A DNA stretch of 64,000 nucleotides from Pseudomonas gingeri (GTDB lineage: Bacteria; Pseudomonadota; Gammaproteobacteria; Pseudomonadales; Pseudomonadaceae), in the NCBI RefSeq assembly GCF_013385425.1, contig NZ_JACAQA010000015.1, positions 1-64,000 on the forward strand, read 5' to 3'. This document shows, one piece after another, positions 1 through 8,157 of this stretch. Position 1 is the first letter of the stretch. The number at the start of each line of letters is the position of its first letter. Under the pieces are notes generated by a model. The model did not search any database and was not told the origin of the DNA. It was given only the letters and a program-made list of their open reading frames with translations. Both the position numbers and the translations under genes were made by a program.

Positions 1-422
1 TGCAGATCGACAACATCAGCCGCGGTGGTTATGTGTTGAAGGATTGCGCGGGCGAGCCTGAGCTGATCCTGATCGCGACCGGTTCGGAAGTGGGCCTGGC
101 GGTGCAGGCGTTCGACAAGCTGACCGAGCAGGGCCGCAAGGCTCGTGTGGTGTCGATGCCGTGCACCAGCATTTTCGATGCCCAGGATGCGAGCTACAAG
201 CAGGCGGTGTTGCCGCTGCAGATCGGCGCGCGCATTGCCATCGAAGCCGCCCATGCCGACTACTGGTACAAGTACGTGGGCCTGGAAGGTCGTGTGATCG
301 GCATGACCACCTACGGCGAGTCGGCGCCTGCGCCAGCCTTGTTCGAACACTTCGGCATTACCCTGCACAACCTGCTTGAAACAGCGCAAGCCCTGCTGGT
401 CAAGCCGCGGGTGGGGGAATGA
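1..422 (+). CDS. tkt: Transketolase, C-terminal part (5' end outside window)
   Basis: About 140 codons of the C-terminal domain, read from base 3. The segment after the GGY motif (LILIATGSEV, then VVSMPC, then the final IGMTTYGESAPAP and FGIT stretch) is the typical transketolase C-terminus. The enzyme transfers two-carbon ketol units with thiamine diphosphate in the non-oxidative pentose phosphate pathway; it is cytosolic. The thiamine-binding domains lie upstream of the window. The stop codon overlaps the next gene's start as ATGA, so translation of the isomerase is probably coupled. Family assignment is firm; which transketolase copy of the genome this is cannot be told. Confidence 0.93.
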   Translation, partial: QIDNISRGGYVLKDCAGEPELILIATGSEVGLAVQAFDKLTEQGRKARVVSMPCTSIFDAQDASYKQAVLPLQIGARIAIEAAHADYWYKYVGLEGRVIGMTTYGESAPAPALFEHFGITLHNLLETAQALLVKPRVGE

Positions 423-2131
423 CCGTACAGGCGCCGCAACTGGCGCCTGACGGACACTACCCGGCCAAACACTATCTGCACCCCCTCGATGCGACCGGCC
501 TGGCCTCCTGGCAGGCGCTTGAGGCGCATCGGCTGACCATGCAGCACTTCAACATGCGCGAGGCGTTCCAGGCTGACGCCGGGCGTTTCAACGAGTTTTC
601 CGTTTCCGCTTGTGGGCTGTTCCTGGATTACTCGAAAAACCTGATCACCCGGGAAACCCGCGGGTTGTTGGTCCGCCTGGCGCGGGAGGCCGGGGTGGCG
701 CAAGCTGTCCAGGCGATGTTCGACGGTGAGCCGGTCAACGCGTCGGAGCGCCGCCCGGCACTGCATACCGCCTTGCGCCGACCGGTGGGGGATCGGGTGA
801 TGGTCGACGGACATAACCTGATGCGCGATGTCCACGACACCCTGGCAAAAATGACCGATATTGTCGGCCGCATTCACAGCCGGTTATGGCGTGGCTACAG
901 CGACAAGGCGATCAGCGATGTGGTCAATATCGGCATCGGCGGCTCTTTCCTGGGGCCGGAGCTGGTGTCCGAGGCGCTCTTGCCCTACAGCCAGCAGTCC
1001 GGGGTGCGCTGCCATTACCTGGCGAATATCGACGGCAGCGAGTTCCATGAACTGACGGCGCGGCTGGATGCCGAAACCACGCTGTTCATCGTCTCCAGCA
1101 AGTCCTTCGCCACCCTGGAGACCTTGAAGAACGCCCAGGCTGCGCGTGCCTGGTTCCTGAGCAGCGGCGGTAACGAGCATAAGCTCTACCGGCACTTTAT
1201 TGCCGTCACCAGCAACCGCCAGGCGGCGCTCGATTTCGGCATCCGTGAGAAGAACATCTTCCCCATGTGGGACTGGGTCGGTGGCCGTTATTCGTTATGG
1301 TCGGCGATCGGTTTGCCGATTGCCCTGGCCATCGGCATGACGAATTTCAAGGAGTTGCTCTCCGGTGCCCATGCCATGGACCTGCACTTCCTCCATCAGC
1401 CGTTCGAAAGCAATATGCCGGTGCTGCTGGCGATACTGGGCATTTGGTATCGCAATTTCTGGGAGGCCCAGGCCCATGCCTTCCTGCCCTACGACCATTA
1501 CCTGCGCAACTTTGTCAAACACCTGCAGCAGATGGATATGGAGTCCAGTGGCAAGAGCGTGCGCCAGGATGGCTCGCCGCTGTCCTGCGCTACCGGGCCG
1601 GTGATCTGGGGCGGTGTCGGCTGCAATGGCCAGCATGCCTATCACCAATTGCTGCATCAAGGCACGGCGTTGATCCCTGCGGACTTTATCGTTCCGGTGG
1701 TCAGTCACAAGCCGGTCGCCGACCATCATCACTGGCTGTACGCCAACTGCCTGTCGCAGAGCCAGGCGCTGATGTGCGGCAAGAGCCTGAAGGAGGTCGA
1801 GGTCGAGTTGCGCGCCAAGGGCCTGTCGAAAGCCAATGTGCAGCGCCTGGCACCGCACAAGGTGATCCCGGGCAACCGTCCCAGTAACACCCTGGTGATG
1901 GAGACTCTGGATCCCCGACGTCTTGGCGCGTTGATCGCGTTGTATGAGCACAAGGTTTTTGTGCAAGGCGTGGTGTGGGGCATCAACTCTTTCGATCAGT
2001 GGGGCGTGGAGTTGGGCAAGGACTTGGGCACGAACGTCTACACCCGCCTGACCGGGTTCGATATTTCTCCCGCCGACGATGGCTCGACCCAGGGCCTGGT
2101 CGACTACTTCCGCCGACGTCATCGCGGTTGA
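419..2131 (+). CDS. pgi: Glucose-6-phosphate isomerase
   Basis: A 570-residue cytosolic enzyme that interconverts glucose-6-phosphate and fructose-6-phosphate. Both family signatures are present: VGGRYSLWSAIGL near residue 287 and GINSFDQWGVELGK near residue 521. The phosphate-binding SSKSF segment lies near residue 227. Full length for the bacterial family (about 550). The ATG overlaps the transketolase stop (ATGA), so the two genes form a carbohydrate operon that begins upstream of the window. The direct fusion of tkt and pgi reading frames in one operon is not the usual location of the housekeeping pgi in Pseudomonas as I know it, so this may be a second copy (inference). Confidence 0.96.
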   Translation: MTVQAPQLAPDGHYPAKHYLHPLDATGLASWQALEAHRLTMQHFNMREAFQADAGRFNEFSVSACGLFLDYSKNLITRETRGLLVRLAREAGVAQAVQAMFDGEPVNASERRPALHTALRRPVGDRVMVDGHNLMRDVHDTLAKMTDIVGRIHSRLWRGYSDKAISDVVNIGIGGSFLGPELVSEALLPYSQQSGVRCHYLANIDGSEFHELTARLDAETTLFIVSSKSFATLETLKNAQAARAWFLSSGGNEHKLYRHFIAVTSNRQAALDFGIREKNIFPMWDWVGGRYSLWSAIGLPIALAIGMTNFKELLSGAHAMDLHFLHQPFESNMPVLLAILGIWYRNFWEAQAHAFLPYDHYLRNFVKHLQQMDMESSGKSVRQDGSPLSCATGPVIWGGVGCNGQHAYHQLLHQGTALIPADFIVPVVSHKPVADHHHWLYANCLSQSQALMCGKSLKEVEVELRAKGLSKANVQRLAPHKVIPGNRPSNTLVMETLDPRRLGALIALYEHKVFVQGVVWGINSFDQWGVELGKDLGTNVYTRLTGFDISPADDGSTQGLVDYFRRRHRG

Positions 2132-2141
2132 GCCAGACAGT

Positions 2142-2184
2142 CCTCCGCGGGCGAGCAACAGGTTCAGGTTGTTCGTCCGCGAGG
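2142..2184 (+). terminator. Stem-loop downstream of pgi
   Basis: An imperfect inverted repeat with arms 2142-2159 and 2168-2184 around an 8-base loop lies just after the pgi stop. It contains G-U pairs and is not followed by a T run, so it would be at best a weak or Rho-assisted terminator, or an mRNA 3' stabilising hairpin. Confidence 0.3.
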
Positions 2185-2223
2185 GCCGGCGCTCGTGCCC
2201 AATTTATTTGCCTGGAGTGATAT

Positions 2224-3852
2224 ATGCTTCTCAGAAAGCTGAATCTCGCGCCGCGTTCGGTTGTTTGTTTTGGACTTTTTTGCCTGTTGATCATTGGCAT
2301 GGGCTTATTCGCCTTGAGACAGGCCTCTGCACTGAATGATGCTGAAGGCCTCGTCGAGGGCAGTGTCCTGCCGACTGTCCAGGTCCTGGGAGAACTCGAT
2401 AAAAATGTTGTCCTGGTCCGCACTGACAATGCCCACTTGCGTAACCCGCTCGAAACCGAAGAAGTCAATGCCCATAGCCTGGAGGAGATAGCGGTGCTAC
2501 GTGTTAGTACCGGGGAGAAGATGAAGCGCCTGTCAGCGCTGATTGTGACGTCGAAGGATCGAGCGTTGTTCGACGAGTTGGAAGCCAGCATACGGGCCTT
2601 CAATGTCATCGAAGACCAGTACCTGGCCTTTATGACGGCCAACGATTTGATCGGTGCCAATCGCTTTACCCAGGCGCAGGTGCGCCCCAGGATCGACAAG
2701 GTGTCCTCCGGTATCCGGGCCCTGATCGAGCAGGGTCAACTCAAGGCCAGGGATGCCGGCGAGGCGGCAAACGCTGTCTATCGGCAAACACGGATCATGG
2801 TCAGTGCGCTGATCCTGGTGTCATTGATTGCCACGCTGCTGTTGGCCTGGCTGTACACCCGTAGTGTCATGGCGCCTCTGAACCAGTCCCTGGAGATCGC
2901 CCGGCGTATTGCCCGTAACGATCTCAGCCAGCCCATTGTGGTGAAAGGCTCGGATGAACTGGCGCAACTGTTGCTGGCGCTGACCACCATGCAGGCCAAC
3001 CTCCGCGAGACCATCACCCGGATTGGCGGGTCGTCGACCCAGTTGGCCGCGACCGCCGAGCAGCTGCAGGCGGTGACGGAGGAGGCCGCCAGGGGGATGG
3101 TTCGCCAGGACAATGAAATCGCCATGGCCGCCACGGCGGTCACCGAGATGAGCGCCGCGGTCGATGAAGTGGCCAGCAACGCGGCGCAGGCCTCGGCTGC
3201 GGCGACCACCTCAAGCGTGACGGCTTCGAGCGGTCGCAGTCGCGTTGATGACACCCTCGGCGCCATTGGCCTGATGGTGTCGAGCGTGCAATCCACGTCC
3301 AGTGATGTGAAAAGGCTGTCGGTGATGGCCGTGGATATCAGCAAGGTGATGGATGTGATCCGCGCCATCGCCGAGCAGACCAATCTGCTGGCCCTGAACG
3401 CGGCGATCGAGGCCGCCCGCGCTGGCGAGGCCGGGCGCGGTTTTGCGGTGGTGGCGGACGAGGTGCGGGCGCTGGCCCATCGTACCCAGGTCTCTACCGA
3501 GGAAATCGAGACGATGATCGGCGACATCCAGTCCGGGACCAGCAATGCCGTGGCGTCCATGGACCAGACCACCGTGCAGGCGGAAAAAACCTTGCGCCTG
3601 GCCGAGGCCGCGGGCCAGGCCTTGAGCGAGATCACCGAGTCGATCCAGCAGATCAACGAGCGCAACCTGCTGATCTCGACGGCGGCCGAGGAGCAGGCGC
3701 AGGTCGCCCGGGAAGTGGATCGAAGCCTGGTCAGCATTCGTGACCTGTCGGCGCAAACGGCGACCGGCTCGCACCAGACGTCCATTGTCAGTGGCGAGCT
3801 TTCCCGGCTGGCCGTCGGCCTCCAGGGGCTGGTCGAGGATTTCAGACTGTAA
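2224..3852 (+). CDS. Methyl-accepting chemotaxis protein
   Basis: A 542-residue transmembrane chemoreceptor. The order is a membrane segment at residues about 12-32, a helical periplasmic ligand-binding region of the four-helix-bundle type (about 33-190), a second membrane segment at about 191-211, a HAMP linker (about 212-265), then a long coiled-coil cytoplasmic domain. The signalling hairpin tip EQTNLLALNAAIEAARAGE lies near residue 384 and would bind CheA/CheW. There is no C-terminal CheR-binding pentapeptide. The start is supported by a GGAG about 6 bases upstream of ATG. The ligand cannot be read from sequence; the gene lies between a sugar-phosphate operon and the Nit1C cluster, which converges on it. 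Confidence 0.93.
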   Translation: MLLRKLNLAPRSVVCFGLFCLLIIGMGLFALRQASALNDAEGLVEGSVLPTVQVLGELDKNVVLVRTDNAHLRNPLETEEVNAHSLEEIAVLRVSTGEKMKRLSALIVTSKDRALFDELEASIRAFNVIEDQYLAFMTANDLIGANRFTQAQVRPRIDKVSSGIRALIEQGQLKARDAGEAANAVYRQTRIMVSALILVSLIATLLLAWLYTRSVMAPLNQSLEIARRIARNDLSQPIVVKGSDELAQLLLALTTMQANLRETITRIGGSSTQLAATAEQLQAVTEEAARGMVRQDNEIAMAATAVTEMSAAVDEVASNAAQASAAATTSSVTASSGRSRVDDTLGAIGLMVSSVQSTSSDVKRLSVMAVDISKVMDVIRAIAEQTNLLALNAAIEAARAGEAGRGFAVVADEVRALAHRTQVSTEEIETMIGDIQSGTSNAVASMDQTTVQAEKTLRLAEAAGQALSEITESIQQINERNLLISTAAEEQAQVAREVDRSLVSIRDLSAQTATGSHQTSIVSGELSRLAVGLQGLVEDFRL

Positions 3853-3873
3853 AGAAAGGGGTGGGCCGATCCA

Positions 3874-5100
3874 TCAGCCTTGTCGCGCCGCCAGGTGCTC
3901 CACCAGGTATTGCGCGTCCCGGGCAATACCCGAGAACCTGCCGGAGCCCCAGGTGTGCAGCCAGGGCAGGCCGAGGAAATACAAACCCGGTTGCGCGGTA
4001 ACCCCACGGCGGTGGCCGGGATAGCTGCGGCCGTTGAACACCGGTACATCGACCCAACTGAAGTCCGGTTGGAAGCCGATACACCAGATGATGCTGGTGA
4101 TGCCGCTGTCCGCCAGGTCCAGTTCGCGTCTTTCGGCCTGGGGGGCCCAGAGCGGGATGTAAGGCGTGCCGGGCGGTGCATCGATGGCGTTATCGGCAAT
4201 GTATTTGTCGATACTGCGGTTGATGCGGTTGTACACCGCGTCGGCGGCATCCAGGTTGGCTTCCAGGTCGCCGGCGAATTTCAGTGTGCTGCCGTCCAGG
4301 CGGTCCAGCCGGCCGAACAGTTCCATGCCTTCGCTGGCGAAGCGTCGCAAGTCGATATCGCGCCCGCCGTCACGCCCGGTGACGTAATGGTTGGTGTTAT
4401 CGCGTACGCCCTCGCGCAGTGGGTGGGTGTCGACGCCGATATCGTAGTAGCCCATCTGCGCCAGCCAGTCGACCACATCCTGGCCGCGATAGAAGCGGGC
4501 GCAACGCGGCGCTTCGCCGACCGCCAGGAACACCTTGCGCCCGGCCAGGTGCAGGTCCTCGGCGATCTGCGCCCCGGATTGCCCGGAACCGACCACCAGC
4601 ACCGCGCCTTCGGGCAAGGCCTGGGGGCTGCGGTACTGCTCGGAGTGAATCTGGCTGATCGCGGCAGGCAGGCGTTCGGCCAGTCGCGGGATGATTGGCG
4701 TGTGGTAGCCGCCGCTGGCCACAATCACCTGGTCGGCCGTGAAGTCCCCCACCGAGGTGTTGAGCAGGTAGCCACCCTCGGCGCGTGCGCTCATGCGCAG
4801 CACCGCCACCCCTTCCTTGACCGGAGCCTTGACCTTGGCGATAAAACCGTCGAGGTAGTCGATGATCTGGGCTTTTTTCATGAAGCCATGGGGATCGTCA
4901 CCCGCATAAGGATGGCCGGGCAGGGCGCACTGCCAGTTCGGCGTCACCAGGCAAAAGGCATCCCAGCGCTGGTTGCGCCAGGTGTGCGTCAGGCTGTGTT
5001 TTTCCAGGACCAGATGGTCGATGTCCCGTTCCTGCAGGTAATAGCTGGCGCAAAGTCCGGCCTGGCCGCCGCCGACGACGATGGTTTTGTAGTGTGTCAT
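3874..5100 (-). CDS. nitH: NitH: flavin-dependent oxidoreductase, MSMEG_0569 family
   Basis: A 408-residue flavoprotein of the class B monooxygenase type. A GGGQAG dinucleotide-binding motif lies at residues 9-14 and a second, VGSGQSG, near residue 165, as expected for FAD and NAD(P)H sites. It is the last gene of the Nit1C cluster; in known clusters the matching gene (nitH) is annotated as an oxygenase or oxidoreductase of unproven substrate. The open frame extends further upstream, but MTHYKTIVVGGG is preceded by a strong AGGAGG seven bases before ATG, so that start is chosen. It lies 32 bp after nitG, on the same strand. Assignment rests on family resemblance and on the complete gene order around it. 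Confidence 0.9.
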   Translation of the reverse strand: MTHYKTIVVGGGQAGLCASYYLQERDIDHLVLEKHSLTHTWRNQRWDAFCLVTPNWQCALPGHPYAGDDPHGFMKKAQIIDYLDGFIAKVKAPVKEGVAVLRMSARAEGGYLLNTSVGDFTADQVIVASGGYHTPIIPRLAERLPAAISQIHSEQYRSPQALPEGAVLVVGSGQSGAQIAEDLHLAGRKVFLAVGEAPRCARFYRGQDVVDWLAQMGYYDIGVDTHPLREGVRDNTNHYVTGRDGGRDIDLRRFASEGMELFGRLDRLDGSTLKFAGDLEANLDAADAVYNRINRSIDKYIADNAIDAPPGTPYIPLWAPQAERRELDLADSGITSIIWCIGFQPDFSWVDVPVFNGRSYPGHRRGVTAQPGLYFLGLPWLHTWGSGRFSGIARDAQYLVEHLAARQG

Positions 5101-5132
5101 GTTGAAATCCTCCTGAGGGATGAGCGGAGCGG

Positions 5133-5459
5133 TCAGAGATCGCCAAAGCCTGAGTAGTGAACCTTGCCAGCGCCCTGGTTGCTGATGTCCAGTACTTGCA
5201 CTTGCGCGTCCGGATCGGCAAAGGCCCGGGCCCTCAAGCGCAGGCCGCCCAGGCTGTCCATGGCCGAACTGCAATAGAACCCCTTGACCAGTCTGACCCG
5301 TTCCGAAGCCGCGTTCAGGCCGGTTTCCGCCCGGTGCAGAAACTCGCCCATGACGTAGGAACGGCCTGCTTCGAGGTGCTCGTAGATGATGGTCGAGGGG
5401 GAGTAGGCGTTGCTTTCCTGGCCATCGGGCCAGCGCAGGCGAATGTTGACGGCGGGCAT
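5133..5459 (-). CDS. nitG: NitG: MSMEG_0570-family small protein of the Nit1C cluster
   Basis: A 108-residue protein without membrane segments or signal peptide. Its start, MPAVNIRLRWPDG, follows an AAGGAA sequence and lies two bases from the stop of nitF, so the two are cotranscribed. Conserved features visible are the RWPDG motif near the N-terminus, the SYVMGEFLHR segment in the middle and the VKGFYCSSAMD segment with a cysteine. The family always occurs in Nit1C-type clusters and has no established biochemical role. In Synechocystis the cluster has been linked to nitrogen-starvation responses and in Pseudomonas to growth on cyanide; the part played by this protein is unknown. Confidence 0.88.
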   Translation of the reverse strand: MPAVNIRLRWPDGQESNAYSPSTIIYEHLEAGRSYVMGEFLHRAETGLNAASERVRLVKGFYCSSAMDSLGGLRLRARAFADPDAQVQVLDISNQGAGKVHYSGFGDL

Positions 5460-5460
5460 G

Positions 5461-6489
5461 TCAGTGTTCCTTTGAGACGGCTGAATGTTGGAATTCGGGG
5501 TAGCTGAATCCGGTGAAAGGCTGGCTGGCCAGGTCCCAGAACTCATGCTGTTCCTTGCCCTGGCTGACCCGCAGTCGGGCGCTGTCATCGACCGTGCCGA
5601 TGGCGGCGCAGTGAATGCCTTCGAAGGCAAAGGCGGCCTCGACGGTGGCCAGGTCCTTGCGCGCCAGGGTGAGCAGGAAACCGTAGCTGGGGAAGGCTTG
5701 CAGCCAACGTTCCAGGGGCGCACCGGCGGGCATGGGCAGGGCGCCGAGGTCGATTTGCGCACCGCAGTGGCGAGGCTCCAGCAGCATCAGCAAGGTGCCG
5801 AGAATCCCGGCGTTGCTGATGTCCTTGGCGGCCAGCAGGAGACCGGCTTCGGCCAGGCGCGGGATGACTTCGAGTTTTTCCCGCAGGTGCTCGGCGGGCA
5901 CGTTTTCGAAGGCTTTCCAGTAGGGCGCTTGACCGTGCCACTGGCCGTCAAGGTCCACGGCCATGGCGATGATCTGGCCTGGTGCGACGTGCAGGGTCGA
6001 CAACAGACTGCGGGCCCAGCCGCTGATCGCCACCGCCAGTGCCGCCGGGTTGCCCGCGGCCTGGCTGGTGTGGCCGCCGGCGAGGATCAGGCCGTAGGCC
6101 TGACAGGCATCACGGATACCGGCCAGCACGCTGTCGGCGGCCAGGCTGTCATGGTGCCAATAGGCGTTGACCACGGCGTTGGCGCGACCGCCCATGGCAG
6201 TGATGTCGCTGACATTGGCCATGACCGCCGACCAGCCGGCGAACCAGGGCGCCTGTTCGACAAAGGCCGGGATCATGCCCTCGATGGCGAGCAGTTGGTA
6301 CTGGTCGCCGCAGCGAATCGCCGCGGTGTCGTCGCCTGGCAAGGCGTAGAGATCGTCGCGGCTGGCCGCCGTGCTCGGCAGTGCCCGCGCCGGGTGCTGG
6401 ATGGCTTGCTTGGCACGCATCGCCGGGGTGTCGCGCAGAGTTGCCAGCAGGTCTTGCAGGGGCGTTTCGGCGAGTGTCGGATTAGCCAT
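5461..6489 (-). CDS. nitF: NitF: PurM/AIR-synthase-like protein, sll0787 family
   Basis: A 342-residue cytosolic protein with the fold of aminoimidazole ribonucleotide synthase relatives (PurM, SelD, HypE, ThiL), which bind ATP and activate an oxygen or nitrogen group. The N-terminal half has the MANVSDITAMGG motif (around residue 91) followed by AGGHTSQAAGNPAAL (around residue 138), typical glycine- and metal-binding elements of this superfamily. It is the fifth structural gene of the Nit1C cluster and overlaps the end of nitE by 8 bases. The substrate is unknown. True purM lies elsewhere as a housekeeping gene in pseudomonads, so this should not be labelled a purine enzyme. Confidence 0.88.
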   Translation of the reverse strand: MANPTLAETPLQDLLATLRDTPAMRAKQAIQHPARALPSTAASRDDLYALPGDDTAAIRCGDQYQLLAIEGMIPAFVEQAPWFAGWSAVMANVSDITAMGGRANAVVNAYWHHDSLAADSVLAGIRDACQAYGLILAGGHTSQAAGNPAALAVAISGWARSLLSTLHVAPGQIIAMAVDLDGQWHGQAPYWKAFENVPAEHLREKLEVIPRLAEAGLLLAAKDISNAGILGTLLMLLEPRHCGAQIDLGALPMPAGAPLERWLQAFPSYGFLLTLARKDLATVEAAFAFEGIHCAAIGTVDDSARLRVSQGKEQHEFWDLASQPFTGFSYPEFQHSAVSKEH

Positions 6490-7042
6490 GCTGGCGGACC
6501 TTGCGGGGCAACAGCGCGACTTGCCGTGGCATGAAGGGATAGCACTCCAGCCGTGCCTGCATCAGACAGTGCGGCTGGCCGAGCAAATCCATGGGTTGCA
6601 GGGTCCGCCAGTGCAGGCTGTGGAAGTAGCTTTCGTTGGCGTGCTGCACGGTGGCCAGGAAGGTCTGGCAGCCGAGGTCGATGGCCCGCGATACGGCTTC
6701 GTTGACCAGCGCCTTGCCGATCATGCCGTGACGCCGGTAGGCCTGCTCGACACACAGGCGCCCGCCATACCAGACGCCGGGGGCGCTCTCATAGATACGA
6801 ACGGCGCCGACCACCTGCTCGGGCATGCCGCAGTGATGGGCCACGGCAACGATGGGGATGGCCTGGAAGTCCTTTTCGTCCTTGTCCTGGGCCAGCAGTT
6901 GTTGCTCGGTGCTGAATACGGCTCGGCGCAACGCGTAATAGTCCTGGCGCTCCCAGGCTTCGGCGGCGGGCTTGACCAGCAGGTCGTCGGCGAGAAAGTC
7001 ACTGAAGGTGCTGTCGATCAAGGCAAAGGCATGTTCGGCCAT
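6482..7042 (-). CDS. nitE: NitE: GNAT N-acetyltransferase, MSMEG_0567 family
   Basis: A 186-residue GNAT-fold protein. The acetyl-CoA pyrophosphate loop is seen as YRRHGMIGKALV, preceded by the beta strand WYGGRLCVEQ, with a C-terminal region FLATVQHANESYFHSLHW. Such enzymes move an acyl group from acyl-CoA to an amine. The start MAEHAF follows GGAG; a 17-codon upstream extension lacks a ribosome binding site. It is 14 bases after nitD and overlaps nitF. In Nit1C clusters the acetyltransferase is constant but its substrate is not established. Confidence 0.89.
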   Translation of the reverse strand: MAEHAFALIDSTFSDFLADDLLVKPAAEAWERQDYYALRRAVFSTEQQLLAQDKDEKDFQAIPIVAVAHHCGMPEQVVGAVRIYESAPGVWYGGRLCVEQAYRRHGMIGKALVNEAVSRAIDLGCQTFLATVQHANESYFHSLHWRTLQPMDLLGQPHCLMQARLECYPFMPRQVALLPRKVRQHG

Positions 7043-7056
7043 GGCGGCTACTCCGG

Positions 7057-8157
7057 TTACTCGTGGTGTTTCAGTGCCGAGCAGGCGCCGCATTTGGCGC
7101 AGCCGGCGTTGATCTGATCCGAGTGCAGGCCGTGCTTGCGCAGGCTGGCGCCGATGCGCGGATAGAGCCGTTGCATGAAGGCGCTGTCGGGCTTGGGGTG
7201 ATGGGCCAGGGGCGTGCCATCGATGGGCACGAACGGCACGACGAAGGGGTACACCCCGAGACTGGCCAGGCGTTCGCTCATCTGCGCGATGGCGTCTTCG
7301 CTATCGCCCAGGCCGGCGAGGATGTAGGTGCTGACCTGGCCGCGGCCAAAGACCTGGACGGCGGCCTCGAACGCGCTGAAGTAACGTGCCAGCGGCACCT
7401 CGGCCTTGCCCGGCATGATGCGTTGGCGCACGGCGTCGCTGACTGCCTCCAGGTGCATGCCCAGCGAGACCACGCCGCTGTCCTTGAGGCGCTGGAACCA
7501 GACATCGTCGTCCGGCGGCTCACACTGGGCCTGAATCGGCAGGTCGACGACGGCGGTCACGGCCGCCGCCGACTCGCAGAGGATGGCCGCGCCCCGGTCG
7601 GAGGTCTGTGGGGTACCGGTGGTCATGACCATGTGCTTGACGCCATCCAGTTCGACGGCGGCCTTGGCGACTTCAGCCAGCTGTGTCGGGCGCTTGCGGG
7701 CAATGGTCTTGCCCGCGGCGAGAGACTGGCCGATGGCGCAGAACTGGCATGAAGTGGCGGCGTCGTTCATGCGGATGCAGTGCTGCAGGATCGTGGTCGC
7801 CAGCACGTCCTTGCTGTGCAGGGTGGCGACTTTCCAGTAGGGCGTGCCGTCCGCGGTGCTCAGGGCATAAAAGTTCGGCACCCCGGGCAATTGCACCTGG
7901 CCCACCTGCAGGCCTTCGCGAAAGATCAACGCCTGGCTCCCGACCGCATCGGGAATGGCGGAGTAGGGCGAGTCCAGGGAGGCGCGGTTGAGCATCGGCA
8001 CCATGGCGGTGTGTTCGCCCAGGCTCAGCGCCTTATGGTCCGAAGGCCCGGCGCCACCTTTGCGCGACAGGCCGTCGGCGCCTTGCCAGCGCACGCCGTG
8101 GCATTGCAGTTCGGCCAGCAGGTCACTGCGGGCAGAGGACGCGATCAGGTTATTCAT
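7057..8157 (-). CDS. nitD: NitD: radical SAM protein, MSMEG_0568 family
   Basis: A 366-residue protein of the radical S-adenosylmethionine superfamily. The iron-sulfur cysteines appear as C-x9-C-x2-C (the QHC ... SCQFC segment, about residues 117-130) instead of the textbook C-x3-C-x2-C. A second cysteine set, CAKCGAC, lies at the extreme C-terminus and could hold an auxiliary cluster. Both features fit the MSMEG_0568 family as I know it. The start MNNLIASS overlaps the end of nitC by 8 bases, giving translational coupling. It is expected to make a radical-based modification of the cluster's metabolite; the reaction is unproven. Confidence 0.9.
   Translation of the reverse strand: MNNLIASSARSDLLAELQCHGVRWQGADGLSRKGGAGPSDHKALSLGEHTAMVPMLNRASLDSPYSAIPDAVGSQALIFREGLQVGQVQLPGVPNFYALSTADGTPYWKVATLHSKDVLATTILQHCIRMNDAATSCQFCAIGQSLAAGKTIARKRPTQLAEVAKAAVELDGVKHMVMTTGTPQTSDRGAAILCESAAAVTAVVDLPIQAQCEPPDDDVWFQRLKDSGVVSLGMHLEAVSDAVRQRIMPGKAEVPLARYFSAFEAAVQVFGRGQVSTYILAGLGDSEDAIAQMSERLASLGVYPFVVPFVPIDGTPLAHHPKPDSAFMQRLYPRIGASLRKHGLHSDQINAGCAKCGACSALKHHE

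Noticed and set aside
2778..4250. A 490-codon minus-strand frame across the chemoreceptor gene
   Set aside because: Shadow of the chemoreceptor in a GC-rich genome; it also runs into the nitH gene and has no recognisable domain.
5461..6489. Purine biosynthesis purM
   Set aside because: Only the fold is shared; gene order places it in Nit1C as nitF.
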